Origin: Hippophae tibetana | Lineage: Eukaryota; Streptophyta; Magnoliopsida; Rosales; Elaeagnaceae | Reading direction: 5' to 3' | Length of the DNA: 64,000 nucleotides | Assembly: GCA_037013495.1 (NCBI GenBank) | Contig: CM072801.1 | Span: forward strand, 104,229,816-104,293,815 | Part shown: positions 26,401 to 40,081 of the stretch, piece after piece | Layout: the number at the start of each line of letters is the position of its first letter | Position numbering within the stretch: the first letter of the stretch is position 1 | The notes under the pieces: generated by a model | Seen by the model: only the letters and a program-made list of their open reading frames with translations | The model's database searches: none | What the model was told of the DNA's origin: nothing | Translations under genes and position numbers: made by a program

Positions 26401-29400
26401 AGCGATGCAATTTGGGTTCTAAAAAGTGGACAAATGAACTATTTTTTTCTTTATGTTTTTGCAAATTAAAATGAGTTTTCATTTGATATTTTAAAATAGT
26501 CGTTTTGATTTATGACTTAAAAGTTATAAAAGTTTAAATTTGGATCCTCAATAAATAATTTCTTTTTTTTTTAAATTACGAACTCCAGAAATTTTGTTGT
26601 TTTTTTATTCAGGATCAAAGATCAGTTGAACACTGAAAAAAAAGAAAAGGAAAATGATACATTGAATTTAAAGAAAAGTACGAAATGAAATGCAAATAAG
26701 AAAATTATGACAACAAAATCTAAAGAAAACAAAAGGCTTGTAGAAATATTTGTTTCTTTAATTGTTATTTGGACCAAAAGAATGCAAAAAACAATAAAAT
26801 GGAAACGTTTTGTAAATCTAAAATTCAAAAAATAGATATATTAAGAGAGATATACTATTTTGGGCAACCAAGGCTTCGATACCAAATGATACGGATCTTT
26901 TATGCGGATCATTTTGGAAACCATGAAATCAAAGGAATGAGAAAGATTGAATTGCTAAGAAAATGGTTAATATAATCAAATTTGAACAATTAAGAACACG
27001 ATTAGAAAACGACGCAAAAATGTGAGACCAAACTATTAGACGTCGGAAAGTAGATAAGCGATGGAATTTGGGTTCTAAAAAGTGGACAATTGAACTATTT
27101 TTTACTTTATGTTTTTGCAAATTGAAATGAGTTTAGATTTGATATTTTATAATAGTCGTTTTGATGTATGACTTAAAAGTTATAACAGTTTAAAGTTGGA
27201 ACATTAATAAATAATTTATTTTTTTTAAATTACGAACTCCAAAAATTTTGTTGTTTTTAATTCATGATCAAAGATTTGTTGAACGCCGAAAAAAAAAGAA
27301 AAGGAAAATGATACGGTGAATTAAAAGAAAAGTACGAAATGAAATGCAAATAAGAAAATAATGACAACAAAATCTAAATAAAACAAAAGACTTGTATAAA
27401 TATTTGTTTCTTTAATTGTGATTTGTACCAAAAGAATGCAAAAAACAATAAAATGGAAACGTTTAGTAATTCTAAAATTTAAAATATAGATATATTAAGA
27501 GAGATATACTATTTTGGGCAACCAAGACTTTGATACCAAATGATACGGATCTTTTATGCGGACCATTTTGGAAACCATGAACTCAAAGGAATGAGAAAGA
27601 TTGAATTTCTAAGAAAATGGTTAATATAATCAAATTTGAACAATTAAGAACACGATTAGAAAACCACGCAAAAATGTGAGACCAAACTATTAGACGTCGG
27701 AAAGTAGTGTAAGTGATGGAATTTGGGTTCTAAAAAGTGGACAAATGAACTATTTTTTACTTTATGTTTTTGCAAATTGAAATGAGTTTTGATTTGATGT
27801 TTTATAATAGTCGTTTTGATTTATGACTTAAAAGTTATAACAGTTTAAAGTTGTATCCTCAATAAATAAATTTTTTTTTTTAAATTACGAACTCTAGAAA
27901 TTTTGTTGTTTTTTTATTCATGATCAAAGATCGGTTGAACGCCGAAAAAAAAGAAAAGGAAAATGATACATTGAATTTAAAGAAAAGTACGAAATGAAAT
28001 GCAAATAAGAAAATTATGACAACAAAATCTAAAGAAAACAAAAGGCTTGTAGAAATATTTGTTTCTTTAATTGTGATTTGGACCAAAAGAATGCAAAAAA
28101 CAATAAAATGGAAACGTTTAGTAAATCTAAAATTCAAAAAATAGATATATTAGGAGAGATATACTATTTTTGGCAACCAAGGCTACGATACCAGATGATC
28201 CAGATCTTTTATGCGGACCATTTTGGAAACCATGAACTCAAAGGAATGAGAAAGATTGAATTGCTAAGAACATGGTTAATATAATCAAATTTGAACAATT
28301 AAGAACACGATTAGAAAACCACGCAAAAATGTGAGACCAAACTATTAGACGTCGGAAGGTAGTATAAGCGATGGAATTTGGGTTCTAAAAAGTGTACAAC
28401 TGAACTATTTTTTATTTATGTTTTTGCTAATTGAAATGAGTTTAGATTTGATACTTTATAATAGTCGTTTTGATGTATGACTTAAAAGTTATAACAGTTT
28501 AAAGTTGGAACCTCAACAAATTATTTCTTTTTTTTTAAATTACGAACTCCAAAAATTTTGTTGTTTTTAATTCATGATCAAAGATTTGTTGAACGCCGAA
28601 AAAAAAGAAAAGGAAAATGATACGGTGAATTAAAAGAAAAGTACGAAATGAAATGCAAATAAGAAAATAATGACAACAAAATCTAAATAAAACAAAAGAC
28701 TTGTAGAAATATTTGTTTCTTTAATTGTGATTTGTACCAAAAGAATGCAAAAAACAATAAAATCGAAACGTTTAGTAATTCTAAAATTCAAAAAATAGAA
28801 ATATTAAGAGAGATATACTATTTTGGGCAACCAAGACTTCGATACCAAATGATACGGATCTTTTATGCGGACCATATTGGAAACCATGAACTCAAAGGAA
28901 TGAGAAAGATTGAATTGTTAAGAAAATGGTTAATATAATCAAATTTGAACAATTAAGAACACGATTAGAAAACCACGCAAAAATGTGAGACCAAACTATT
29001 AGACGTCGGAAAGTAGTGTAAGCGATGCAATTTGGGTTCTAAAAAGTGGACAAATGAACTATTTTTTTCTTTATGTTTTTGCAAATTAAAATGAGTTTTC
29101 ATTTGATATTTTAAAATAGTCGTTTTGATTTATGACTTAAAAGTTATAAAAGTTTAAATTTGGATCCTCAATAAATAATTTCTTTTTTTTTTAAATTACG
29201 AACTCCAGAAATTTTGTTGTTTTTTTATTCAGGATCAAAGATCAGTTGAACGCTGAAAAAAAAGAAAAGGAAAATGATACATTGAATTTAAAGAAAAGTA
29301 CGAAATGAAATGCAAATAAGAAAATTATGACAACAAAATCTAAAGAAAACAAAAGGCTTGTAGAAATATTTGTTTCTTTAATTGTTATTTGGACCAAAAG

Positions 29401-30340
29401 AATGCAAAAAACAATAAAATGGAAACGTTTTGTAAATCTAAAATTCAAAAAATAGATATATTAAGAGAGATATACTATTTTGGGCAACCAAGGCTTCGAT
29501 ACCAAATGATACGGATCTTTTATGCGGATCATTTTGGAAACCATGAAATCAAAGGAATGAGAAAGATTGAATTGCTAAGAAAATGGTTAATATAATCAAA
29601 TTTGAACAATTAAGAACACGATTAGAAAACGACGCAAAAATGTGAGACCAAACTATTAGACGTCGGAAAGTAGATAAGCGATGGAATTTGGGTTCTAAAA
29701 AGTGGACAATTGAACTATTTTTTACTTTATGTTTTTGCAAATTGAAATGAGTTTAGATTTGATATTTTATAATAGTCGTTTTGATGTATGACTTAAAAGT
29801 TATAACAGTTTAAAGTTGGAACATTAATAAATAATTTATTTTTTTTAAATTACGAACTCCAAAAATTTTGTTGTTTTTAATTCATGATCAAAGATTTGTT
29901 GAATGCCGAAAAAAAAAGAAAAGGAAAATGATACGGTGAATTAAAAGAAAAGTACGAAATGAAATGCAAATAAGAAAATAATGACAACAAAATCTAAATA
30001 AAACAAAAGACTTGTATAAATATTTGTTTCTTTAATTGTGATTTGTACCAAAAGAATGCAAAAAACAATAAAATGGAAACGTTTAGTAATTCTAAAATTT
30101 AAAAAATAGATATATTAAGAGAGATATACTATTTTGGGCAACCAAGACTTTGATACCAAATGATACGGATCTTTTATGCGGACCATTTTGGAAACCATGA
30201 ACTCAAAGGAATGAGAAAGATTGAATTTCTAAGAAAATGGTTAATATAATCAAATTTGAACAATTAAGAACACGATTAGAAAACCACGCAAAAATGTGAG
30301 ACCAAACTATTAGACGTCGGAAAGTAGTGTAAGTGATGGA
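23493..30340. repeat. Four-monomer HOR of 2,620 bp, about 2.6 copies
   Basis: Anchors 23493, 24149, 24803, 25458, 26112, 26769, 27423, 28078, 28732, 29389 and 30043. Four monomer classes alternate in fixed order. The first class has aatcgaaacg, gaccatattgg and ggatcctc. The second has gttatttggacc, cgttttgtaaatc, gaaaacgacgc and agtagataagcg. The third has ctttgatacc, gaatttctaag, aagtgatgg and tctagaaatt. The fourth has ttaggagag, ctatttttggc, gatccagatc and tttatttatg. Offsets are 2,619-2,620 bp. Copies are nearly identical; visible differences include gaacgctg at about 24010 and 29250 versus gaacactg at 26630, and gaacgcc versus gaatgcc near 29904. BamHI motifs GGATCC at 23923, 26542, 29162 and 31781 mark the period. 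Confidence 0.92.
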
Positions 30341-33316
30341 ATTTGGGTTCTAAAAAGTGTACAACTGAACTATTTTTTATTTATGTTTTTGCTAATTGAA
30401 ATGAGTTTAGATTTGATACTTTATAATAGTCGTTTTGATGTATGACTTAAAAGTTATAACAGTTTAAAGTTGGAACCTCAACAAATTATTTCTTTTTTTT
30501 TAAATTACGAACTCCAAAAATTTTGTTGTTTTTAATTCATGATCAAAGATTTGTTGAACGCCGAAAAAAAAGAAAAGGAAAATGATACGGTGAATTAAAA
30601 GAAAAGTACGAAATGAAATGCAAATAAGAAAATAATGACAACAAAATCTAAATAAAACAAAAGACTTGTAGAAATATTTGTTTCTTTAATTGTGATTTGT
30701 ACCAAAAGAATGCAAAAAACAATAAAATCGAAACGTTTAGTAAATCTAAAATTCAAAAAATAGATATATTAGGAGAGATATACTATTTTTGGCAACCAAG
30801 GCTACGATACCAGATGATCCAGATCTTTTATGCGGACCATTTTGGAAACCATGAACTCAAAGGAATGAGAAAGATTGAATTGCTAAGAACATGGTTAATA
30901 TAATCAAATTTGAACAATTAAGAACATGATTAGAAAACCACGCAAAAATGTGAGACCAAACTATTAGACGTCGGAAGGTAGTATAAGCGATGGAATTTGG
31001 GTTCTAAAAAGTGTACAACTGAACTATTTTTTATTTATGTTTTTGCTAATTGAAATGAGTTTAGATTTGATATTTTATAATAGTCGTTTTGATGTATGAC
31101 TTAAAAGTTATAACAGTTTAAAGTTGGAACCTCAACAAATTATTTCTTTTTTTTTAAATTACGAACTCCAAAAATTTTGTTGTTTTTAATTCATGATCAA
31201 AGATTTGTTGAACGCCGAAAAAAAAGAAAAGGAAAATGATACGGTGAATTAAAAGAAAAGTACGAAATGAAATGCAAATAAGAAAATAATGACAACAAAA
31301 TCTAAATAAAACAAAAGACTTGTAGAAATATTTGTTTCTTTAATTGTGATTTGTACCAAAAGAATGCAAAAAACAATAAAATCGAAACGTTTAGTAATTC
31401 TAAAATTCAAAAAATAGATATATTAAGAGAGATATACTATTTTGGGCAACCAAGACTTCGATACCAAATGATACGGATCTTTTATGCGGACCATATTGGA
31501 AACCATGAACTCAAAGGAATGAGAAAGATTGAATTGTTAAGAAAATGGTTAATATAATCAAATTTGAACAATTAAGAACACGATTAGAAAACCACGCAAA
31601 AATGTGAGACCAAACTATTAGACGTCGGAAAGTAGTGTAAGCGATGCAATTTGGGTTCTAAAAAGTGGACAAATGAACTATTTTTTACTTTATGTTTTTG
31701 CAAATTAAAATGAGTTTTCATTTGATATTTTAAAATAGTCGTTTTGATTTATGACTTAAAAGTTATAACAGTTTAAAGTTGGATCCTCAATAAATAATTT
31801 CTTTTTTTTTTAAATTACGAACTCCAGAAATTTTGTTGTTTTTTTATTCAGGATCAAAGATCAGTTGAACGCTGAAAAAAAAGAAAAGGAAAATGATACA
31901 TTGAATTTAAAGAAAAGTACGAAATGAAATGCAAATAAGAAAATTATGACAACAAAATCTAAAGAAAACAAAAGGCTTGTAGAAATATTTGTTTCTTTAA
32001 TTGTGATTTGGGCCAAAAGAATGCAAAAGACAATAAAATGGAAACGTTTAGTAAATCTAAAATTAAAAAAATAGATATATTAAGAGAGATATACTATTTT
32101 GGGCAACCAAGACTTCGATACCAAATGATACGGATCTTTTATGCGGACCATTTTGGAAACCATGAACTCAAAGGAATGAGAAAGATTGAATTGTTAAGAA
32201 AATGGTTAATATAATCAAATTTGAACAACTAAGAACACGATTAGAAAACCACGCAAAAATGTGAGACCAAACTATTAGACGTCGGAAAGTAGTGTAAGCG
32301 ATGCAATTTGGGTTCTAAAAAGTGGACAAATGAACTATTTTTTACTTTATGTTTTTGCAAATTAAAATGAGTTTTCATTTGATATTTTAAAATAGTCGTT
32401 TTGATTTATGACTTAAAAGTTATAACAGTTTAAAGTTGGATCCTCAATAAATAATTTCTTTTTTTTTAAATTACGAACTCCAGAAATTTTGTTGTTTTTT
32501 TATTCAGGATCAAAGATTGGTTAAACGCCAAAAAAAAAAAAGGAAAATGATACATTGATTTAAAAGAAAAGTACGAAATGAAATGCAAATAAGAAAATTA
32601 TGACAACAAAATCTAAAGAAAACAAAAGGCTTGTAGAAATATTTGTTTCTTTAATTGTGATTTGGACCAAAAGAATGCAAAAAACAATAAAATGGAAACG
32701 TTTAGTAAATCTAAAATTCAAAAAATAGATATATTAAGAGAGATATACTATTTTGGGCAACCAAGGCAACGATACCAGGTGATACAGATCTTTTATGCGG
32801 ACCATTTTGGAAACCATGAACTCAAAGGAATGAGAAAGATTGAATTGCTAAGAACATGGTTAATATAATCAAATTTGAACAATTAAGAACACGATTAGAA
32901 AACCACGCAAAAATGTGAGACCAAACTATTAGACGTCGGAAGGTAGTGTAAGCGATGGAATTTGGGTTCTAAAAAGTGGACAACTGAACTATTTTTTACT
33001 TTATGTTTTTGCTAATTAATATGAGTTTAGATTTGATATTTTATAATAGTCGTTTTGATTTATGACTTAAAAGTTATAACAGTTTAAAGTTGTATCCTCA
33101 ATAAATAAATTTTTTTTTTTAAATTACGAACTCTAGAAATTTTGTTGTTTTTTTATTCATGATCAAAGATCGGTTGAACGCCGAAAAAAAAGAAAAGGAA
33201 AATGATACATTGAATTTAAAGAAAAGTACGAAATGAAATGCAAATAAGAAATTTATGACAACAAAATCTAAAGAAAACAAAAGGCTTGTAGAAATATTTG
33301 TTTCTTTAATTGTGAT
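30340..33316. repeat. Mosaic stretch with hybrid monomers after the four-mer HOR
   Basis: Anchors 30697, 31351, 32008 and 32662. Near 30,345 the monomer that started at 30043 as the aagtgatgg class switches to the tail of the next class (gtgtacaactgaac, tttatttatg), which omits one monomer of the expected order. The 30697 monomer starts as the aatcgaaacg class and switches near 30,740 to the ttaggagag, ctatttttggc class. The 32008 monomer has ttgggcc and an aaattaaaaaaatag variant. Monomers from 32008 to about 33,500 are matched near-exactly at 40082 to about 41,600, with an offset of 8,073-8,074 bp and the rare gctaattaatatgag in both (near 33011 and 41084). Confidence 0.8.
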
Positions 33317-36300
33317 TTGGACCAAAAGAATGCAAAAATCAATAAAATGGAAACGTTTAGTAAATCTAAAATTCAAAAAATAGATATATTAGGAGAGATA
33401 TACTATTTTTGGCAACCAAGGCTACGATACCAGATGATCCAGATCTTTTATGCGGACCATTTTGGAAACCATGAACTCAAAGGAATGAGAAAGATTGAAT
33501 TGCTAAGAACATGGTTAATATAATCAAATTTGAACAATTAAGAACACGATTAGAAAACCACGCAAAAATGTGAGACCAAACTATTAGACGTCGGAAGGTA
33601 GTATAAGCGATGGAATTTGGGTTCTAAAAAGTGTACAACTGAACTATTTTTTATTTATGTTTTTGCTAATTGAAATGAGTTTAGATTTGATACTTTATAA
33701 TAGTCGTTTTGATGTATGACTTAAAAGTTATAACAGTTTAAAGTTGGAACCTCAACAAATTATTTCTTTTTTTTTAAATTACGAACTCCAAAAATTTTGT
33801 TGTTTTTAATTCATGATCAAAGATTTGTTGAACGCCGAAAAAAAAGAAAAGGAAAATGATACGGTGAATTAAAAGAAAAGTACGAAATGAAATGCAAATA
33901 AGAAAATAATGACAACAAAATCTAAATAAAACAAAAGACTTGTAGAAATATTTGTTTCTTTAATTGTGATTTGTACCAAAAGAATGCAAAAAACAATAAA
34001 ATCGAAACGTTTAGTAATTCTAAAATTCAAAAAATAGAAATATTAAGAGAGATATACTATTTTGGGCAACCAAGACTTCGATACCAAATGATACGGATCT
34101 TTTATGCGGACCATATTGGAAACCATGAACTCAAAGGAATGAGAAAGATTGAATTGTTAAGAAAATGGTTAATATAATCAAATTTGAACAATTAAGAACA
34201 CGATTAGAAAACCACGCAAAAATGTGAGACCAAACTATTAGACGTCGGAAAGTAGTGTAAGCGATGCAATTTGGGTTCTAAAAAGTGGACAAATGAACTA
34301 TTTTTTTCTTTATGTTTTTGCAAATTAAAATGAGTTTTCATTTGATATTTTAAAATAGTCGTTTTGATTTATGACTTAAAAGTTATAAAAGTTTAAATTT
34401 GGATCCTCAATAAATAATTTCTTTTTTTTTTAAATTACGAACTCCAGAAATTTTGTTGTTTTTTTATTCAGGATCAAAGATCAGTTGAACGCTGAAAAAA
34501 AAGAAAAGGAAAATGATACATTGAATTTAAAGAAAAGTACGAAATGAAATGCAAATAAGAAATTTATGACAACAAAATCTAAAGAAAACAAAAGGCTTGT
34601 AGAAATATTTGTTTCTTTAATTGTGATTTGGACCAAAAGAATGCAAAAATCAATAAAATGGAAACGTTTAGTAAATCTAAAATTCAAAAAATAGATATAT
34701 TAGGAGAGATATACTATTTTTGGCAACCAAGGCTACGATACCAGATGATCCAGATCTTTTATGCGGACCATTTTGGAAACCATGAACTCAAAGGAATGAG
34801 AAAGATTGAATTGCTAAGAACATGGTTAATATAATCAAATTTGAACAATTAAGAACACGATTAGAAAACCACGCAAAAATGTGAGACCAAACTATTAGAC
34901 GTCGGAAGGTAGTATAAGCGATGGAATTTGGGTTCTAAAAAGTGTACAACTGAACTATTTTTTATTTATGTTTTTGCTAATTGAAATGAGTTTAGATTTG
35001 ATATTTTATAATAGTCGTTTTGATGTATGACTTAAAAGTTATAACAGTTTAAAGTTGGAACCTCAACAAATTATTTCTTTTTTTTTTAATTACGAACTCC
35101 AAAAATTTTGTTGTTTTTAATTCATGATCAAAGATTTGTTGAACGCCGAAAAAAAAGAAAAGGAAAATGATACGGTGAATTAAAAGAAAAGTACGAAATG
35201 AAATGCAAATAAGAAAATAATGACAACAAAATCTAAATAAAACAAAAGACTTGTAGAAATATTTGTTTCTTTAATTGTGATTTGTACCAAAAGAATGCAA
35301 AAAACAATAAAATCGAAACGTTTAGTAATTCTAAAATTCAAAAAATAGATATATTAAGAGAGATATACTATTTTGGGCAACCAAGACTTCGATACCAAAT
35401 GATACGGATCTTTTATGCGGACCATATTGGAAACCATGAACTCAAAGGAATGAGAAAGATTGAATTGTTAAGAAAATGGTTAATATAATCAAATTTGAAC
35501 AATTAAGAACACGATTAGAAAACCACGCAAAAATGTGAGACCAAAATATTAGACGTCGGAAAGTAGTGTAAGCGATGCAATTTGGGTTCTAAAAAGTGGA
35601 CAAATGAACTATTTTTTACTTTATGTTTTTGCAAATTAAAATGAGTTTTCATTTGATATTTTAAAATAGTCGTTTTGATTTATGACTTAAAAGTTATAAC
35701 AGTTTAAAGTTGGATCCTCAATAAATAATTTCTTTTTTTTTAAATTACGAACTCCAGAAATTTTGTTGTTTTTTTATTCAGGATCAAAGATCAGTTGAAC
35801 GCTGAAAAAAAAGAAAAGGAAAATGATACATTGAATTTAAAGAAAAGTACGAAATGAAATGCATATAAGAAAATTATGACAACAAAATCTAAAGAAAACA
35901 AAAGGCTTGTAGAAATATTTGTTTCTTTAATTGTGATTTGGGCCAAAAGAATGCAAAAGACAATAAAATGGAAACGTTTAGTAAATCTAAAATTAAAAAA
36001 ATAGATATATTAAGAGAGATATACTATTTTGGGCAACCAAGGCTTCGATACCAAATGATATGGATCTTTTATACGGACCATTTTGGAAACCATGAAATCA
36101 AAGGAATGAGAAAGATTGAATTGCTAAGAAAATGGTTAATATAATCAAATTTGAACAATTAAGAACACGATTAGAAAACGACGCAAAAAAGTGAGACCAA
36201 ACTATTAGACGTCGGAAAGTAGATAAGCGATGGAATTTGGGTTCTAAAAAGTGGACAATTGAACTATTTTTTACTTTATGTTTTTGCAAATTGAAATGAG

Positions 36301-38557
36301 TTTAGATTTGATATTTTATAATAGTCGTTTTGATGTATGACTTAAAAGTTATAACAGTTTAAAGTTGGAACCGTAATAAATAATTTCTTTTTTTAAAATT
36401 ACGAACTCCAAAAATTTTGTTGTTTTTAATTCAGGATCAAAGATTTGTTGAACGCCGAAAAAAAAGAAAAGGAAAATGATACGGTGAATTAAAAGAAAAG
36501 TACGAAATGAAATGCAAATAAGAAAATAATGACAACAAAATCTAAATAAAACAAAAGACTTGTAGAAATATTTGTTTCTTTAATTGTGATTTGTACCAAA
36601 AGAATGCAAAAAACAATAAAATCGAAACGTTTAGTAATTCTAAAATTCAAAAAATAGAAATATTAAGAGAGATATACTATTTTGGGCAACCAAGACTTCG
36701 ATACCAAATGATACGGATCTTTTATGCGGACCATATTGGAAACCATGAACTCAAAGGAATGAGAAAGATTGAATTGTTAAGAAAATGGTTAATATAATCA
36801 AATTTGAACAATTAAGAACACGATTAGAAAACCACGCAAAAATGTGAGACCAAACTATTAGACGTCGGAAAGTAGTGTAAGCGATGCAATTTGGGTTCTA
36901 AAAAGTGGACAAATGAACTATTTTTTTCTTTATGTTTTTGCAAATTAAAATGAGTTTTCATTTGATATTTTAAAATAGTCGTTTTGATTTATGACTTAAA
37001 AGTTATAAAAGTTTAAATTTGGATCCTCAATAAATAATTTCTTTTTTTTTTAAATTACGAACTCCAGAAATTTTGTTGTTTTTTTATTCAGGATCAAAGA
37101 TCAGTTGAACGCTGAAAAAAAAGAAAAGGAAAATGATACATTGAATTTAAAGAAAAGTACGAAATGAAATGCAAATAAGAAATTTATGACAACAAAATCT
37201 AAAGAAAACAAAAGGCTTGTAGAAATATTTGTTTCTTTAATTGTGATTTGGACCAAAAGAATGCAAAAATCAATAAAATGGAAACGTTTAGTAAATCTAA
37301 AATTCAAAAAATAGATATATTAGGAGAGATATACTATTTTTGGCAACCAAGGCTACGATACCAGATGATCCAGATCTTTTATGCGGACCATTTTGGAAAC
37401 CATGAACTCAAAGGAATGAGAAAGATTGAATTGCTAAGAACATGGTTAATATAATCAAATTTGAACAATTAAGAACACGATTAGAAAACCACGCAAAAAT
37501 GTGAGACCAAACTATTAGACGTCGGAAGGTAGTATAAGCGATGGAATTTGGGTTCTAAAAAGTGTACAACTGAACTATTTTTTATTTATGTTTTTGCTAA
37601 TTGAAATGAGTTTAGATTTGATATTTTATAATAGTCGTTTTGATGTATGACTTAAAAGTTATAACAGTTTAAAGTTGGAACCTCAACAAATTATTTCTTT
37701 TTTTTTTAATTACGAACTCCAAAAATTTTGTTGTTTTTAATTCATGATCAAAGATTTGTTGAACGCCGAAAAAAAAGAAAAGGAAAATGATACGGTGAAT
37801 TAAAAGAAAAGTACGAAATGAAATGCAAATAAGAAAATAATGACAACAAAATCTAAATAAAACAAAAGACTTGTAGAAATATTTGTTTCTTTAATTGTGA
37901 TTTGTACCAAAAGAATGCAAAAAACAATAAAATCGAAACGTTTAGTAATTCTAAAATTCAAAAAATAGATATATTAAGAGAGATATACTATTTTGGGCAA
38001 CCAAGACTTCGATACCAAATGATACGGATCTTTTATGCGGACCATATTGGAAACCATGAACTCAAAGGAATGAGAAAGATTGAATTGTTAAGAAAATGGT
38101 TAATATAATCAAATTTGAACAATTAAGAACACGATTAGAAAACCACGCAAAAATGTGAGACCAAACTATTAGACGTCGGAAAGTAGTGTAAGCGATGCAA
38201 TTTGGGTTCTAAAAAGTGGACAAATGAACTATTTTTTACTTTATGTTTTTGCAAATTAAAATGAGTTTTCATTTGATATTTTAAAATAGTCGTTTTGATT
38301 TATGACTTAAAAGTTATAACAGTTTAAAGTTGGATCCTCAATAAATAATTTCTTTTTTTTTAAATTACGAACTCCAGAAATTTTGTTGTTTTTTTATTCA
38401 GGATCAAAGATCAGTTGAACGCTGAAAAAAAAGAAAAGGAAAATGATACATTGAATTTAAAGAAAAGTACGAAATGAAATGCATATAAGAAAATTATGAC
38501 AACAAAATCTAAAGAAAACAAAAGGCTTGTAGAAATATTTGTTTCTTTAATTGTGAT
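33317..38557. repeat. Second four-monomer HOR of 2,620 bp with a duplicated dimer
   Basis: Anchors 33317, 33971, 34628, 35282, 35938, 36591, 37248 and 37902. The pairs 33971/36591, 34628/37248, 35282/37902 and 35938/38558 are each 2,620 bp apart. 33317 and 34628 are the same class only 1,311 bp apart. Private marks are atgcaaaaatcaataaaatgg (33317, 34628, 37248), ttgggcc with aaattaaaaaaatag (35938, 38558), and gcatataagaaaatt just upstream of 35938 and 38558. Class content is related to that of the 23.5-30.3 kb four-mer, but the ctttgatacc/aagtgatgg class is missing and replaced. Confidence 0.87.
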
Positions 38558-39211
38558 TTGGGCCAAAAGAATGCAAAAGACAATAAAATGGAAACGTTTA
38601 GTAAATCTAAAATTAAAAAAATAGATATATTAAGAGAGATATACTATTTTGGGCAACCAAGGCTTCGATACCAAATGATACGGATCTTTTATACGGACCA
38701 TTTTGGAAACCATGAAATCAAAGGAATGAGAAAGATTGAATTGCTAAGAAAATGGTTAATATAATCAAATTTGAACAATTAAGAACACGATTAGAAAACG
38801 ACGCAAAAATGTGAGACCAAACTATTAGACGTCGGAAAGTAGATAAGCGATGGAATTTGGGTTCTAAAAAGTGGACAATTGAACTATTTTTTACTTTATG
38901 TTTTTGCAAATTGAAATGAGTTTAGATTTGATATTTTATAATAGTCGTTTTGATGTATGACTTAAAAGTTATAACAGTTTAAAGTTGGAACCGTAATAAA
39001 TAATTTCTTTTTTTAAAATTACGAACTCCAAAAATTTTGTTGTTTTTAATTCAGGATCAAAGATTTGTTGAACGCCGAAAAAAAAAGAAAAGGAAAATGA
39101 TACGGTGAATTAAAAGAAAAGTACGAAATGAAATGCAAATAAGAAAATAATGACAACAAAATCTAAATAAAACAAAATACTTGTAGAAATATTTGTTTCT
39201 TTAATTGTGAT

Positions 39212-40081
39212 TTGTACCAAAAGAATGCAAAAAACAATAAAATGGAAACGTTTAGTAATTCTAAAATTCAAAAAATAGATATATTAACATAGATATACTA
39301 TTTTGGGCAACCAAGACTTCGATACCAAATGATACGGATCTTTTATGCGGACCATTTTGGAAACCATGAACTCAAAGGAATGAGAAAGATTGAATTGCTA
39401 AGAACATGGTTAATATAATCAAATTTGAACAATTAAGAACACGATTAGAAAACCACGCAAAAATGTGAGACCAAACTATTAGACGTCGGAAAGTAGTGTA
39501 AGCGATGGAATTTGGGTTCTAAAAAGTGGACAAATGAACTATTTTTTACTTTATGTTTTTGTGCGGATCATTTTGGAAACCATGAAATCAAAGGAATGAG
39601 AAAGATTGAATTGCTAAGAAAATGGTTAATATAATCAAATTTGAACAATTAAGAACACGATTAGAAAACGACGCAAAAATGTGAGACCAAACTATTAGAC
39701 GTCGGAAAGTAGATAAGCGATGGAATTTGGTTTCTAAAAAGTGGACAATTGAACTATTTTTTACTTTATGTTTTTGCAAATTGAAATGAGTTTAGATTTG
39801 ATATTTTATAATAGTCGTTTTGATGTATGACTTAAAAGTTATAAGAGTTTAAAGTTGGAACCTTAATAAATAATTTATTTTTTTTTAAATTACGAACTCC
39901 AAAAATTTTGTTGTTTTTAATTCATGATCAAAGATTTGTTGAACGCCGAAAAAAAAGAAAAGGAAAATGATACGGTGAATTAAAAGAAAAGTACGAAATG
40001 AAATGCAAATAAGAAAATAATGACAACAAAATCTAAATAAAACAAAAGACTTGTAGAAATATTTGTTTCTTTAATTGTGAT
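39212..40081. repeat. Truncated fused monomer, first copy (junction 39561/39562)
   Basis: The normal tatgtttttgcaaattg is interrupted after tatgtttttg and continues with tgcggatcattttgg, which normally lies in the head of a monomer. About 440 bp are missing compared with two full monomers (870 bp instead of about 1,310). I see no shared bases right at the breakpoint, although both parents have a similar ttatg a few bases upstream. The second part belongs to the gaaaacgacgc, agtagataagcg class. The same junction recurs twice downstream. Confidence 0.9.

Noticed and set aside
39500..39620. Truncated monomers as an assembly misjoin
   Set aside because: The same junction occurs at three sites with different private flanking mutations, which a single misjoin would not produce. 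Read-level confirmation is still absent.
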